From: Paenibacillus agaridevorans
GTDB taxonomy: Bacteria; Bacillota; Bacilli; Paenibacillales; Paenibacillaceae
Reading direction: 5' to 3'
Assembly: GCF_003112455.1 (NCBI RefSeq)
Contig: NZ_BDQX01000458.1
Coordinates: 46,097-92,824 of the forward strand
DNA: 46,728 nt
How positions within the stretch are numbered: the first letter of the stretch is position 1; every line of letters starts with the position of its first letter. A program made the translations under genes and the position numbers. Positions 33,983 through 42,732 of the stretch are shown here, piece after piece. Below the pieces are notes generated by a model that did no database searches, had not been told where the DNA came from, and saw nothing but the letters and a program-made list of their open reading frames with translations.

Positions 33983-34678
33983 TCATCCTTCGACTCTTGA
34001 TTTGGTATTCTTACCTTTATGTTTGGTCTTGGCCGCCGGCTTCATACGTGCTTTGCCTTCCTTGCACAAATCTAGCAGCGGACAAATCGGACATTGCGGA
34101 CTTTGAGCCTTGCAATGGTAACGTCCGAAGAAGATGAGTCGATGATGCGTCAAGGTCCATTCGTCTCTAGGCACCAGCTTCATCAATTTATGCTCTACTT
34201 CCAATACGGTGTCATCCGACTTCGCGATGGCAAGGCGCTTAGACACCCTCTCCACATGCGTATCGACTGCAATGGCGGGTTCGCCGAATGCATTTGACAT
34301 AACTACGTTGGCTGTCTTCCTGCCCACTCCGGGAAGCTCTATCAGTCCTTCGTGCGTCCGAGGCACATCTCCTTCGTACTTGTCGATCAAGATGCGGCTG
34401 AGCTTCTGTATATTCGAAGCCTTGCTTCGGAACAAGCCGATTCGCCTGATGTCCTGCTCCAGCTCTTCGAGCGGAACGCTCAGATAATCTTCGGGACGTT
34501 TATACTTTCGGAACAGGTCTGCCGTCACCTTGTTCACCGTCTCGTCCGTGCATTGAGCCGATAACAGCACAGCAATCGTCAACTCGAACGGATTGTCGTG
34601 ATTCAGCTCGCAATGCGCGTCAGGGAACATGTCGGCGATGATATCCAATATATGACGCATCTTCTGCTTCGCATTCAT
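33983..34678 (-). CDS. nth: Endonuclease III
   Basis: This 231-aa base-excision repair glycosylase/AP lyase removes oxidised pyrimidines. LLSAQCTDETVN is at the N-terminal side and the helix-hairpin-helix LPGVGRKTANVV carries the catalytic Lys. The catalytic Asp is in AVDTHVERVSKRL, and the four cysteines of the 4Fe-4S cluster have C-x6-C-x2-C-x5-C spacing (CKAQSPQCPICPLLDLC). A basic tail (KPAAKTKHKGKNTK) follows. The ATG at 34678 has GGAGGAC seven bases upstream. It is the first gene of the operon with the 91-aa protein and dynA. Confidence 0.96.
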   Translation of the reverse strand: MNAKQKMRHILDIIADMFPDAHCELNHDNPFELTIAVLLSAQCTDETVNKVTADLFRKYKRPEDYLSVPLEELEQDIRRIGLFRSKASNIQKLSRILIDKYEGDVPRTHEGLIELPGVGRKTANVVMSNAFGEPAIAVDTHVERVSKRLAIAKSDDTVLEVEHKLMKLVPRDEWTLTHHRLIFFGRYHCKAQSPQCPICPLLDLCKEGKARMKPAAKTKHKGKNTKSRVEG

Positions 34679-34712
34679 CGCTGTCCTCCAGAGTAACAAC
34701 ACTATCGTTCAA

Positions 34713-34741
34713 AGTGTAGCGAAATTTGACACGCTTCGCAA
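34713..34741 (-). promoter_or_regulatory. Promoter of the nth-dynA operon
   Basis: TTGCGA (34736-34741) and TACACT (34713-34718) are 17 bases apart on the minus strand, 35 bases upstream of the nth start. Confidence 0.65.
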
Positions 34742-34762
34742 CTACCAATCCCATGATTTCCA

Positions 34763-34792
34763 AAAAAAAACCGCCCGTAAGGGCAGTTTTTT
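34763..34792. terminator. Terminator of the SLH gene (possibly bidirectional)
   Basis: AAACCGCCC-GTAA-GGGCAGTTT forms a hairpin with one mismatch, flanked by a run of nine A on the left and six T on the right, so it can work on both strands. It lies downstream of the SLH gene and upstream of the nth promoter. Confidence 0.8.
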
Positions 34793-34839
34793 CACAAAAT
34801 GTTCCCGCATTGACCTACTGCAAGAGTCATACTATGCTT

Positions 34840-36942
34840 TTATCCGTTGGAACCGCTATTCGTGTTTACTTCTTGTACCTGCATCACAGTATTGCCAATG
34901 TAAGATACTTCTACCTTGTCCCCAGCTCTGTATGTGGAAATAAGTGCATTCGTTCCGTCTGGCTTCAACATCTTAACATTCGTTAATGTTAACGTAACGG
35001 AATCATTGACCGCGTTTTTAATAACCATTTTTTTGTTGGCAACGTCCACGGATACGACATCATATGCTATTGTGCGATGAACTCGAATAGAAGCCGCTTC
35101 AACCTTGTCCATCTTCATAGCCACCGTAATGGAATCGCCAGTCTTCAAATCGGCTAGAGTGGCCGTAGGACGGCTGTACCATTCCACTCCGGTAACGGTA
35201 TAAGGAATTTTGACGGTGTATCCTTCCGTTGTCAGAACCGTTAACGATTTGGCTGTAGTATCGATCTCCGTAATCGTTCCTGCATAATTCAATACAAAAT
35301 TAACCGAAACGACATTTGCGCCCGTATGTTTGATTACAACGTTTACGTTGCTATTGATGAGAGCCATTGCCGCCTCTCTATCCATTGTCGTTCCCAAGTA
35401 GTTATAAATCGTTTTATCGGTCAAACTCAAAGATAGCGGCTGTTTGTCGCTGCCAAGCACCGTCACGAATTTATCCGCTTTGTCGTAATACACGATTCTC
35501 GCTCCCGCAAGCACCTTCACGTCGCGATTGAGAACTTTGATCTTTGTTACTTTGCCTTCATCGTTCAAGCTGACCTCAACCTTATCGCTGCCGGGGATCA
35601 GATCGCCAATCGCGGCATTGGCCAATCCGCTAATTTCAACCGTTGCGCCGACGGCCAGAAACTTCGATACCAAATCTCCATCCTTGGTGATCGTTACCGT
35701 TTTGGAATCTGCGGAATAAAAATCACCCGACATCAGCGTCACTGCCTGCTCAGCCGCGACAACGAGACTAATGGCTTGCGGAGATTCGCCAAATGCTTCC
35801 CGCACGACGGTAACAGCAGCGTTGGCTTTAATATCGGCCAGCGTCAATACTTTGCCGTCCGTATCTTCAATCCTCATGGCATCGCTGTATTGGATTTCAA
35901 CCGGCTTATCGTCAATCCAAAGATAAAAGATTTTCGAAGTTTCGTTATAACGCGCGAACGTACCCGAGATCGAATCCGTATGTTGCACATCGCCCAGAAC
36001 TTCAACGTATAAAGCTTTGCCGTCTTTGGCGATGACGGAGACGTCGCCGTATTCCAGCAATTGATCCTTAGTGATCGCTTTCTCCGAATTGTAATGATAA
36101 TAGAGCGTGTTCGCATCAAGCGTAAACTTCAATTCTTCTCCGACATCATAGATCGTAATGGCGTCTTCGCCCAAATCGGAAACAACGCCGCTTATTTGTC
36201 CGGGATAGTCCATAGGGAAGCTGGTTTGCGCACGGCTAAACAAGGTGGCCAAGCTTGCACGATTTATGGCGTTTTTAGGCGCAAATTCCGTATCGGTTAA
36301 ACCTTTGATCAGTCCCAACTGATAGGCTGCGTTCACATAACCCTTATAACGAACCTGCACGTCGTTTGCATCGGTGAAATGCGAAGGCGCGTTCTCAAGC
36401 TGCGAAGCCGCCGCCTCCTGCCCGATGGCCTTCACGATGAGCTTCGTAACCCATTCGCGGCTGGCAGGCTTCGAGCCCCATTCGGTATCGGGATCGGCCG
36501 CGGCCAATTGATATTCCTCATCGCGATCAAGGAGCCCTTCGGAAAAAGCAAGCTCGATATATTTTTTATAGAAATCGCCGACCGTAAACTTTTCTCCGAA
36601 TACGATTAGCGAATCCTCATCCGCCAGGTCATCCAAACCGGCAAATCGAAGAGCAAGGAGCACGGCCTCCTGCTGACTGATGCTCTTCTCTGGTCTGAAC
36701 GTATACGTATCGGTATTCTTGTCATAATATCCCGTAATAACGCCTTGAAACGACAGTTTGGCCACATGTTTTTCTGCCCAGTGACCATTAGGCATATCTG
36801 TAAACGGCAATGCTTTAGTTGAGACTGCTTCCTCCGCGGATACCGGGACCGGAGTCGACAACAGGGCCGTTCCGCTGCCCGTTACCAGCGTGAAGGCAAG
36901 CGCGCCCGTCATAATTTTTTTCCAAGTTTCATGCAATAACAT
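34840..36942 (-). CDS. S-layer-homology domain surface protein
   Basis: This 700-aa protein has a signal peptide (residues 1-36, ending VPVSAEE). Three SLH modules in residues 45-230 are marked by FTDMPNGHWAEKHVAKLSFQGVITGY, ELAFSEGLLDRD and HFTDANDVQVRYKGYVNAAYQLGLIKG. They bind pyruvylated secondary wall polymer. The rest (about 235-700) is Val/Thr-rich beta structure made of repeated small modules (for example TITEIDTTAKSLTVLTTEGYTVKIPY and DVVSVDVANKKMVIKNAVNDSVTLTLT). It looks like an exposed stalk rather than an enzyme; no catalytic motif is seen. AAGGAG stands 11 bases before the ATG. Confidence 0.92.
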   Translation of the reverse strand: MLLHETWKKIMTGALAFTLVTGSGTALLSTPVPVSAEEAVSTKALPFTDMPNGHWAEKHVAKLSFQGVITGYYDKNTDTYTFRPEKSISQQEAVLLALRFAGLDDLADEDSLIVFGEKFTVGDFYKKYIELAFSEGLLDRDEEYQLAAADPDTEWGSKPASREWVTKLIVKAIGQEAAASQLENAPSHFTDANDVQVRYKGYVNAAYQLGLIKGLTDTEFAPKNAINRASLATLFSRAQTSFPMDYPGQISGVVSDLGEDAITIYDVGEELKFTLDANTLYYHYNSEKAITKDQLLEYGDVSVIAKDGKALYVEVLGDVQHTDSISGTFARYNETSKIFYLWIDDKPVEIQYSDAMRIEDTDGKVLTLADIKANAAVTVVREAFGESPQAISLVVAAEQAVTLMSGDFYSADSKTVTITKDGDLVSKFLAVGATVEISGLANAAIGDLIPGSDKVEVSLNDEGKVTKIKVLNRDVKVLAGARIVYYDKADKFVTVLGSDKQPLSLSLTDKTIYNYLGTTMDREAAMALINSNVNVVIKHTGANVVSVNFVLNYAGTITEIDTTAKSLTVLTTEGYTVKIPYTVTGVEWYSRPTATLADLKTGDSITVAMKMDKVEAASIRVHRTIAYDVVSVDVANKKMVIKNAVNDSVTLTLTNVKMLKPDGTNALISTYRAGDKVEVSYIGNTVMQVQEVNTNSGSNG

Positions 36943-36968
36943 TAGGCATATCTCCTTCGCATTAGAGC

Positions 36969-36984
36969 TTTATGTATACATAAA
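36969..36984. promoter_or_regulatory. 16-bp perfect palindrome upstream of the SLH gene
   Basis: TTTATGTATACATAAA is its own reverse complement and lies 27 bases before the SLH start codon, where a -10 region or operator would be expected. No clear -35 box could be assigned. Confidence 0.45.
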
Positions 36985-37040
36985 AATTCCACTTTTACTT
37001 ATTCGTCATTGAGCGACAAAGTTCCTCCCGCTTCCATGCA

Positions 37041-37078
37041 GAACGGCCATTACCGTCACTTGGCGGCAACGGCCGTTC
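37041..37078 (-). terminator. Hairpin downstream of the GerMN lipoprotein gene
   Basis: GAACGGCC pairs perfectly with GGCCGTTC across a 22-base loop. No U-tract follows on the minus strand, so it may be an mRNA 3' end stabiliser or a rho-independent terminator of low efficiency. Confidence 0.4.
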
Positions 37079-37104
37079 ATTCAACCAATGAACTCGCACT
37101 TGCG

Positions 37105-37671
37105 CTAATCTTTTTTAAGAGGATGCTCCAGATCGACATGCCCCATCAGACTTTCCACTTGTTCGCCTTGAACGAGCAGTTGGATGCCATCAATGAACTC
37201 GAATTGAAACAACGTTTTCTTTAAGGAATCGATCAACATCATCTCGCCTGGAGCCCCTAACCTCGACTCGTCAGGGATTTTGATATCTATGGTCGCGATA
37301 CCTTCATTTAACGTTGCGGAGAGAATTTCGATACCGTTCCACAGCGACTGGTTCGGTTCCTCGTTTTCCTGCAGCGCCTCGATCGTCTTGTTCAGAAGTT
37401 CCTCTTCGCTGCCGAATTCGATCGTCACTTTTCTTTCGATCATCTCAAGCAGTTGTTCGTCGGTTAGATAAACGGACACCTCCTGCGAAAGAAGTTCCGG
37501 CGTCGGTGCGGGACTTGCCGTTGGCAGCGGCGACTCTGAAGGAGCACCGCTTGGCGAGGGCGATACGACGCTGCCTCCTGCGACGTTGCCCGGCTCATTG
37601 ACGCCGCATCCGGCAAGTAATAACGTACATGCGGCAACGCCGAGGATCACTCGAAGTTTTCCAGCTTTCAT
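37105..37671 (-). CDS. GerMN-domain lipoprotein
   Basis: This 188-aa protein has a lipoprotein signal peptide with lipobox LLAGC (Cys22). A Ser/Pro/Ala linker (SPSPSGAPSESPLPTASPAPTPE) and a GerMN domain follow (VSVYLTDEQLLEMIERKVTIEF through LNEGIATIDIKIPDESRLG and LFQFEFIDGIQLLVQGEQV). In GerM, tandem GerMN domains join a channel ring between forespore and mother cell; a single domain also occurs in cell-wall lipoproteins. It follows the amidase gene by 22 bases in the same operon, so a cell-wall or sporulation role is likely. Confidence 0.88.
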   Translation of the reverse strand: MKAGKLRVILGVAACTLLLAGCGVNEPGNVAGGSVVSPSPSGAPSESPLPTASPAPTPELLSQEVSVYLTDEQLLEMIERKVTIEFGSEEELLNKTIEALQENEEPNQSLWNGIEILSATLNEGIATIDIKIPDESRLGAPGEMMLIDSLKKTLFQFEFIDGIQLLVQGEQVESLMGHVDLEHPLKKD

Positions 37672-37693
37672 AATCTTGGATCAACCTCGCTTT

Positions 37694-39145
37694 CTATTTC
37701 AGCTTCAAATAATCTTTAATTCCTTTGGCCACTTCGACTGCAAGCTTATCCTGTGTTTTAGTATTAAACAAAGCGCTTGCGTCCGAAGCATTGCTCAAAT
37801 ATCCGGCTTCGATCAAAATCGCAGGCATCGTCGTTTCTTTGATTACCTTAAATGCGGCTTTCTTGACGCCTCTATCGCGTATTCCCATACCCGCCAGTAC
37901 GTATTTGTGCATCGTCTCCGCAAATGCCTTGCTGTTCGCACGTTCATAATAGGTCTCGACGCCGCTCACGCTCGTATTATCGTAGCTGTTAGCGTGAACA
38001 GAGATAAAGAGATCAGCCTTAACGTTCTCGGCGAATTTCACTCGATCCATCAGCTCTAGGAACGTATCGTCCTTGCGCGTCAAATGAACGCGGAAACGTT
38101 TGTCCTTCTCGAGCTCCGCCTTGATCTTGAGCACTGCAGACAAGTTGAATTCCTTCTCCCAGCGGTTCAAAGACTTGCTGTAAGCCCCTGGATCCTTGGC
38201 GCCATGGCCGGCATCGAGCACGATGTCGTACACGTCCGCAGAATTGTCGGGCGGAGTGGACGGTTCTGGAGTCGACGGTTCTTCCGGCTCAGTTGGCGTT
38301 TCGGGATCAACAGGTTGAGCCGGCACCTCCGATAAAGGCATGAGCGCGATCGCGAACTCATTTTCTCCGGAGGTCAGCACGTATCCCGTATCATCGCCCA
38401 AATCGACAACCAATCGAGCTGTTAGCGGACTCGCTGAGAACTGCGAGTATCTGTAGGATGTCAGATACGGATTGTTTTCGACTGTTATCTTGGCTTGTCC
38501 GTCTGTTCCTATCGTATTTGCCAGTTGCGGAATGAAGGCCGTATAAGGAAAATCGATGACCAGTCTGCGAGGATTATCCAACAGTTTCGGTTTCCCCGGC
38601 GCATTCGCTCCGGCATGGGAGATGCGGATGATGGATTGCTCGTCCATGTTAACAGCCGTTATGTAACCGACCGCGGGCGTCTCCGGCGTTTCCGTTCCCG
38701 GCTTCGGTTCTTCCGCCTTCTCGAACATATGTACTTCTCTTACATCTTCCTTCCATTCGAACGATATCCCTAATAGTTCGCCAACTAATCGAACGGGAAC
38801 CATCGTCCTCCAGTTCACAAGCTTCGGCGGCGTGACGTCGATTTCCTTCACTTCGCCATTGACGCGTATCGAAGTCTGATTAATAATCAGCTCGATGACG
38901 GTCGAATCGTTTTTGACGGTAACCTTCTTCGGTCCGCCTTCCCATTCGACCTCGTACCCTAGTCCTTCGGAAAGAATGGCCAGCGGCACTAATGTAGAAC
39001 CTTTTTCGATTCGGGGTTCCACATCCGACAGCAGCTCCTTGCCGTTCAGGAACAGCTTGGGCGGAGTGCTTGCAGCATGCCCTACGGACGCAAACAACGT
39101 GAACAATAACGACATGAGCAGCAGAATGGATACAAACTTTTTCAT
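37694..39145 (-). CDS. N-acetylmuramoyl-L-alanine amidase with stalk and AMIN domains
   Basis: This 483-aa secreted enzyme has a signal peptide (MKKFVS... to VGHAA). A copper-amine-oxidase-like N-terminal stalk domain follows (VEPRIEKGSTLVPLAILSEGLGYEVEW and TMVPVRLVGELLGISFEW), then an AMIN-type domain (IRISHAGANAPGKPKLLDNPRRLVIDFP). After a Pro/Thr/Glu linker comes an Amidase_3 domain with zinc ligands in IVLDAGHGAKDPGA, the E of WEKEFNL, DLFISVHANSY and the catalytic Glu in AILIEAGYLSN. It cleaves the bond between MurNAc and the stem peptide. The start is set by GAGGTGG before the ATG at 39145; longer frames lack a signal peptide. Confidence 0.93.
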   Translation of the reverse strand: MKKFVSILLLMSLLFTLFASVGHAASTPPKLFLNGKELLSDVEPRIEKGSTLVPLAILSEGLGYEVEWEGGPKKVTVKNDSTVIELIINQTSIRVNGEVKEIDVTPPKLVNWRTMVPVRLVGELLGISFEWKEDVREVHMFEKAEEPKPGTETPETPAVGYITAVNMDEQSIIRISHAGANAPGKPKLLDNPRRLVIDFPYTAFIPQLANTIGTDGQAKITVENNPYLTSYRYSQFSASPLTARLVVDLGDDTGYVLTSGENEFAIALMPLSEVPAQPVDPETPTEPEEPSTPEPSTPPDNSADVYDIVLDAGHGAKDPGAYSKSLNRWEKEFNLSAVLKIKAELEKDKRFRVHLTRKDDTFLELMDRVKFAENVKADLFISVHANSYDNTSVSGVETYYERANSKAFAETMHKYVLAGMGIRDRGVKKAAFKVIKETTMPAILIEAGYLSNASDASALFNTKTQDKLAVEVAKGIKDYLKLK

Positions 39146-39244
39146 TTCCCACCTCGATGACTGATTTGTCCGATACACCTTGCCACTTTCGACAGATCGG
39201 ACAACCATTAGACGCATTACACCATAAAAAGTTGCGATTAGAGG

Positions 39245-39288
39245 AAAAAAGAGGACATCCGACTTTGGGCCGGAATGTCCTCTTTTTT
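39245..39288. terminator. Strong bidirectional terminator after leuD
   Basis: AAAAAAGAGGACATCCG and CGGAATGTCCTCTTTTTT form a long hairpin with A- and T-runs on its two sides. On the minus strand it ends the leuCD transcript, and it separates it from the amidase gene. Confidence 0.9.
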
Positions 39289-39397
39289 AAAATATAGGAA
39301 AGTATATGATTTCGCCGCACTTTCTCTATATTTCTCGGAACGAAACGCGCCCCGCCGCCAAAGGACGGCGTAGCCGTTTCGCCTTGTCTCTGCGGGA

Positions 39398-39997
39398 TTA
39401 GCCCAGACGAGCGGCGTGCTTCTGCTCGTATGCGGTAATTTTGTCCTCGTGTTGAAGCGTAAGTCCGATATCGTCCAAACCTTGAAGCAAAAATTGACGA
39501 CGGTGTTCGTCCAGATCGAATTCGATGCGAAGTCCGTATTCGTCCGACAACACCTTGTTCTCCAGATCGACGGACAACTTGTAGCCGTCATGCTTCGCCG
39601 TGCGTTGGAACAGATCCTCCACTTGCTCCTCGCTCAGCTTGATCGGCAGGATGCCGTTCTTGAAGCAGTTGTTGTAGAAAATATCGGCGTAAGAAGGCGC
39701 GATAATGACTTGGTAGCCATAGTCGAGAATCGCCCAAGGCGCATGCTCGCGGGAGGAGCCGCAGCCGAAGTTGGCGCGCGAGATCAGGACGGAAGCGCCC
39801 TCGTAGCGTGGTTTGTTCGGCTCGAAATCGGCGTTAACCTCGCCGTTTTCGTGGAAGCGCCACTCGAAAAACAAGAATTGGCCGAAGCCGCTGCGCTCGA
39901 TGCGCTTCAAAAATTGTTTCGGGATGATCGCATCCGTATCGACGTTAACCCGGTCAACGGGAGCTACGATTCCTGTTAATTGTTTAAATGGTTCCAT
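39398..39997 (-). CDS. leuD: 3-isopropylmalate dehydratase small subunit
   Basis: This 199-aa swivel-domain subunit works with LeuC to isomerise 2- to 3-isopropylmalate in leucine synthesis. NVDTDAIIPKQFLKRIERSGFG, NFGCGSSREHAPWAILDYGYQVIIAPSYADIFYNNCFKNGILP and the aconitase-family arginine region are all present and the length is normal. It follows leuC after 31 bases. Between 39289 and 39397 no further gene is seen. Confidence 0.97.
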   Translation of the reverse strand: MEPFKQLTGIVAPVDRVNVDTDAIIPKQFLKRIERSGFGQFLFFEWRFHENGEVNADFEPNKPRYEGASVLISRANFGCGSSREHAPWAILDYGYQVIIAPSYADIFYNNCFKNGILPIKLSEEQVEDLFQRTAKHDGYKLSVDLENKVLSDEYGLRIEFDLDEHRRQFLLQGLDDIGLTLQHEDKITAYEQKHAARLG

Positions 39998-40028
39998 ATC
40001 TGTTAATCCCCTCTCTCGTTTCCTCAGG

Positions 40029-41444
40029 TTAGTTCAAAACCGGTGCTTTAACTTCCCAATCGCGCACGTCTGTAAAGCGTCCGTTAACCGCCGCAGCTAC
40101 CGCCATTGCCGGCGATACCAGATGCGTTCTGCCGCCGCGGCCTTGACGCCCTTCGAAGTTGCGGTTGGACGTCGATGCGCAGCGCTGACCTGGCTTCAGA
40201 ACGTCCGGGTTCATCGCAAGGCACATGGAGCAGCCTGCATCGCGCCATTCGAAACCGGCGTCGATAAACACCTGGTCCAAACCTTCCTTCTCCGCCTGCA
40301 GCTTGACGCGGCCGGAGCCCGGTACGACGATTGCCGTTACTTTCTCGCTTACTTTGTAGCCGCGGGCGATCTCTGCGGCAGCGCGCAGATCCTCGATCCG
40401 GCCGTTCGTGCAGGAGCCGATAAACACGTAGTCGATCTCGATCTCGGTCATAGGCGTACCTGGCTTCAGATCCATGTATTCAAGCGCCTTTTCGGCGGCT
40501 TTGCGTTCGTTTTCCGTTGGCAGGTCGGCCGGATTCGGCACCTTGGAAGTGATGTCCGTACCCATACCCGGGCTTGTTCCCCAGGTTACTTGCGGGATCA
40601 AGGCGTCGACGTCAAATTCGACGACCGTATCATAGGTCGCGCCTTCGTCCGTCGTCAGCTTTTTCCACTCTTCAACGGCTTCGTCATAGTTCTTAGGCGC
40701 GTACTCGCGTCCGCGCAGATAGTTGAAAGTCGTCTCGTCTGGCGCGATCAGACCTGCGCGCGCGCCGGCTTCGATGGACATATTGCATACCGTCATACGC
40801 TCTTCCATCGTCAAGCTGGTAATGGCGTCGCCGGTGTATTCGATAACGTAGCCCGTTGCGAAGTCCGTGCCGTATTGGGCAATAACGCCAAGGATAAGGT
40901 CCTTCGCCGTTACGCCTGGCTTGCGGGAGCCGTTAAAGCGGACTTCCATCGTCTTGGCTTTGGATTGCTGGAGACATTGCGTCGCCATGACGTGCTCCAC
41001 TTCGCTTGTGCCGATGCCGAACGCCAATGCGCCGAAGGCGCCGTGCGTGGATGTGTGGCTGTCGCCGCAAACGATCGTCTTGCCCGGATGCGTCAGGCCG
41101 ATCTCCGGACCCATAACGTGAACTACGCCTTGATCGATGTTATCGAGATCGAACAGCTTTACGCCGAAGTCCTTGCAATTCTGCGTCAGCGTATCGATCT
41201 GCTGCTTGGAGATCGGATCCGTAATATTGAAGCGATCCTTCGTCGGCACGTTATGGTCCATCGTAGCGAAAGTCAGATCCGGACGGCGAACCTTGCGGCC
41301 CGTCATGCGAAGACCTTCGAACGCTTGCGGCGAAGTTACTTCGTGCACCAGCTGCAGGTCGATGTAGATAACGCTTGGCTTGCCTTCTTCCTGATGAATA
41401 ACGTGATTATCCCAAATTTTTTCGAACATTGTTTTTTTCGACAT
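40029..41444 (-). CDS. leuC: 3-isopropylmalate dehydratase large subunit
   Basis: This 471-aa aconitase-family subunit binds the 4Fe-4S cluster. Its cysteines are visible in VFIGSCTNGRIEDL and DAGCSMCLAMNPD. FATMDHNVPT, VVCGDSHTSTHGAFGALAFGIGTSEVEHV and ASTSNRNFEGRQG are family landmarks. The ATG at 41444 has GGGGTG six bases upstream; a GTG three codons earlier is possible. It is divergent from a LysR-type regulator gene, with a 16-bp palindrome in between. No leuA or leuB is in the window. Confidence 0.97.
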   Translation of the reverse strand: MSKKTMFEKIWDNHVIHQEEGKPSVIYIDLQLVHEVTSPQAFEGLRMTGRKVRRPDLTFATMDHNVPTKDRFNITDPISKQQIDTLTQNCKDFGVKLFDLDNIDQGVVHVMGPEIGLTHPGKTIVCGDSHTSTHGAFGALAFGIGTSEVEHVMATQCLQQSKAKTMEVRFNGSRKPGVTAKDLILGVIAQYGTDFATGYVIEYTGDAITSLTMEERMTVCNMSIEAGARAGLIAPDETTFNYLRGREYAPKNYDEAVEEWKKLTTDEGATYDTVVEFDVDALIPQVTWGTSPGMGTDITSKVPNPADLPTENERKAAEKALEYMDLKPGTPMTEIEIDYVFIGSCTNGRIEDLRAAAEIARGYKVSEKVTAIVVPGSGRVKLQAEKEGLDQVFIDAGFEWRDAGCSMCLAMNPDVLKPGQRCASTSNRNFEGRQGRGGRTHLVSPAMAVAAAVNGRFTDVRDWEVKAPVLN

Positions 41445-41497
41445 TATGCTCACCCCATGAGTTCGTAATTGCTTTCCACTTTCACAAACTAATAATT

Positions 41498-41513
41498 TGT
41501 TATCATGATAACA
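41498..41513. promoter_or_regulatory. 16-bp perfect palindrome between leuC and the LysR gene
   Basis: TGTTATCATGATAACA is fully self-complementary and contains the T-N11-A core expected of LysR-type operators. It lies 54 bases upstream of the leuC start and about 270 bases from the regulator start. A TATAAT-like box (41537-41542, plus strand) lies just beyond it. A second, looser inverted motif ATAACC-N4-AGGTAAC follows at 41546-41566. Confidence 0.55.
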
Positions 41514-41573
41514 TGTCTTTCTTCATTGATCTAAGATATAATATCTATAACCACTATAGGTAACGACTATAAA

Positions 41574-41744
41574 AGGTAATTCAAAAAGTCCGCTTCCCAT
41601 TACGAAGTATTTCTAGATGCCTATTCGACGTCGAATATTGAATTCAGCCGAACCTTCCGGTGCTCACGTAGCGCTGCTACGCTCCGCTCCTCAGGTTCTA
41701 GCTTCATCCAATCTTCTCGGTACTGAGAACCGAACTTTTTGAAT
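41574..41744 (+). repeat. MITE-like element, copy 4
   Basis: The left end GGTAATTCAAAAAGTCCG and the right end CCGAACTTTTTGAA form the terminal inverted repeat. The interior keeps TCGACGTCGAATATTGAATTCAGCC and a perfect small hairpin CGTAGC-GCT-GCTACG (41667-41681). It ends 35 bases before the LysR regulator start, so it has separated the regulator from the leuC-side control region. Confidence 0.88.
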
Positions 41745-41779
41745 CCCACTATTCGAAAAAGAAAGGCTGGTATCGCGCC

Positions 41780-42685
41780 ATGGAACTTAGACAATTGAAT
41801 TACGTCATTCAGATCGCCAGCGAAAAAAACTTCTCCCGCGCCGCCGACAAGCTGCACATCGCCCAGCCTTCGTTAAGCCAGCAATTGTCCAAGCTGGAAC
41901 AGGAACTGGGCTTGCTTTTGTTCCGACGTACGACGAACTCCGTGGAGCTGACTCAAGCGGGACAAGTGTTCGTCGAGAAGTCCCAAAGTATTTTGGACGC
42001 CGTCGAACAGCTCAAGCAGGAGATGGACGACATGGCGCAGATGCGTCGCGGACGGCTCGTGGTCGGCACGCTGCCCATTACGGGTTCTCATGTCCTCCCG
42101 CTCGTTCTCCCCGTCTTCGGAGCTCTGTATCCCCAAATCGAAGTGGTGCTCGTAGAGGAGACAACCGCCCGATTGGAGCAGTTGACGGCCAGCGGCGGCA
42201 CGGATATCAGCTTATTGTCGCTTCCTCTCATCGACAACTCCCTCTCCTGGGAGCCCTATCTGGAAGAAGAGATTTGCCTGGCCGTACCGCAGCAGCATCC
42301 GCTGGCGAAACGCGGCGGAGAGGTAGATATCGCCGACCTTAAGCAAGAGCCGTTTATCGGACTGAAACGCGGTCAGGGCTTCCGTCAAATTACGGTGGAG
42401 CTATGCGAAGTATCCGGCTTTACCCCGCGGATTGTATTCGAGAGCAGCAATATCGAGACCGTTCAGTCGCTTGTGGCGGGCGGCATGGGCATCGCCTTTG
42501 TCCCGCAGATGCTAACGCGGCCGACAGGAGGAGAATTCTCCCCCGCATATTTGCAGCTCGGCACCAGGCCGACACGGACGCTTGTCATTGCCAGCCGCAA
42601 GGGACGTTACTTGTCGAAGGCCGCCCGATCCTTTATTTCCACATTAAACGAGACGATCGGCCATTACCAGAACAGAAGGAGCTAG
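41780..42685 (+). CDS. LysR-type transcriptional regulator
   Basis: This 301-aa protein has the LysR helix-turn-helix at residues 1-60 (MELRQLNYVIQIASEKNFSRAADKLHIAQPSLSQQLSKLEQELG). A linker helix and a two-lobed effector domain follow (RLVVGTLPITGSHVLPLVLPVF, EEEICLAVPQQHPLAKRGG, SLVAGGMGIAFVPQML). It is of the CbbR/GltC size class. Its divergent position makes leuC-leuD the natural target, with the palindrome at 41498-41513 as candidate operator. The effector is unknown; a branched-chain amino acid intermediate is plausible. Confidence 0.93.
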   Translation: MELRQLNYVIQIASEKNFSRAADKLHIAQPSLSQQLSKLEQELGLLLFRRTTNSVELTQAGQVFVEKSQSILDAVEQLKQEMDDMAQMRRGRLVVGTLPITGSHVLPLVLPVFGALYPQIEVVLVEETTARLEQLTASGGTDISLLSLPLIDNSLSWEPYLEEEICLAVPQQHPLAKRGGEVDIADLKQEPFIGLKRGQGFRQITVELCEVSGFTPRIVFESSNIETVQSLVAGGMGIAFVPQMLTRPTGGEFSPAYLQLGTRPTRTLVIASRKGRYLSKAARSFISTLNETIGHYQNRRS

Positions 42686-42706
42686 GGCGCTACGCCCCAG
42701 CTCCTT
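42677..42706. terminator. Hairpin between the convergent LysR and amidase genes
   Basis: GGAGCT-A-GGGCG pairs with CGCCCC-AGCTCC around CTAC. It starts nine bases before the LysR stop codon ends. A TTCTCC tract follows instead of a clean U-tract. Confidence 0.65.
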
Positions 42707-42732
42707 CTCCGCTTCGATCCGCTTCGTCATCG

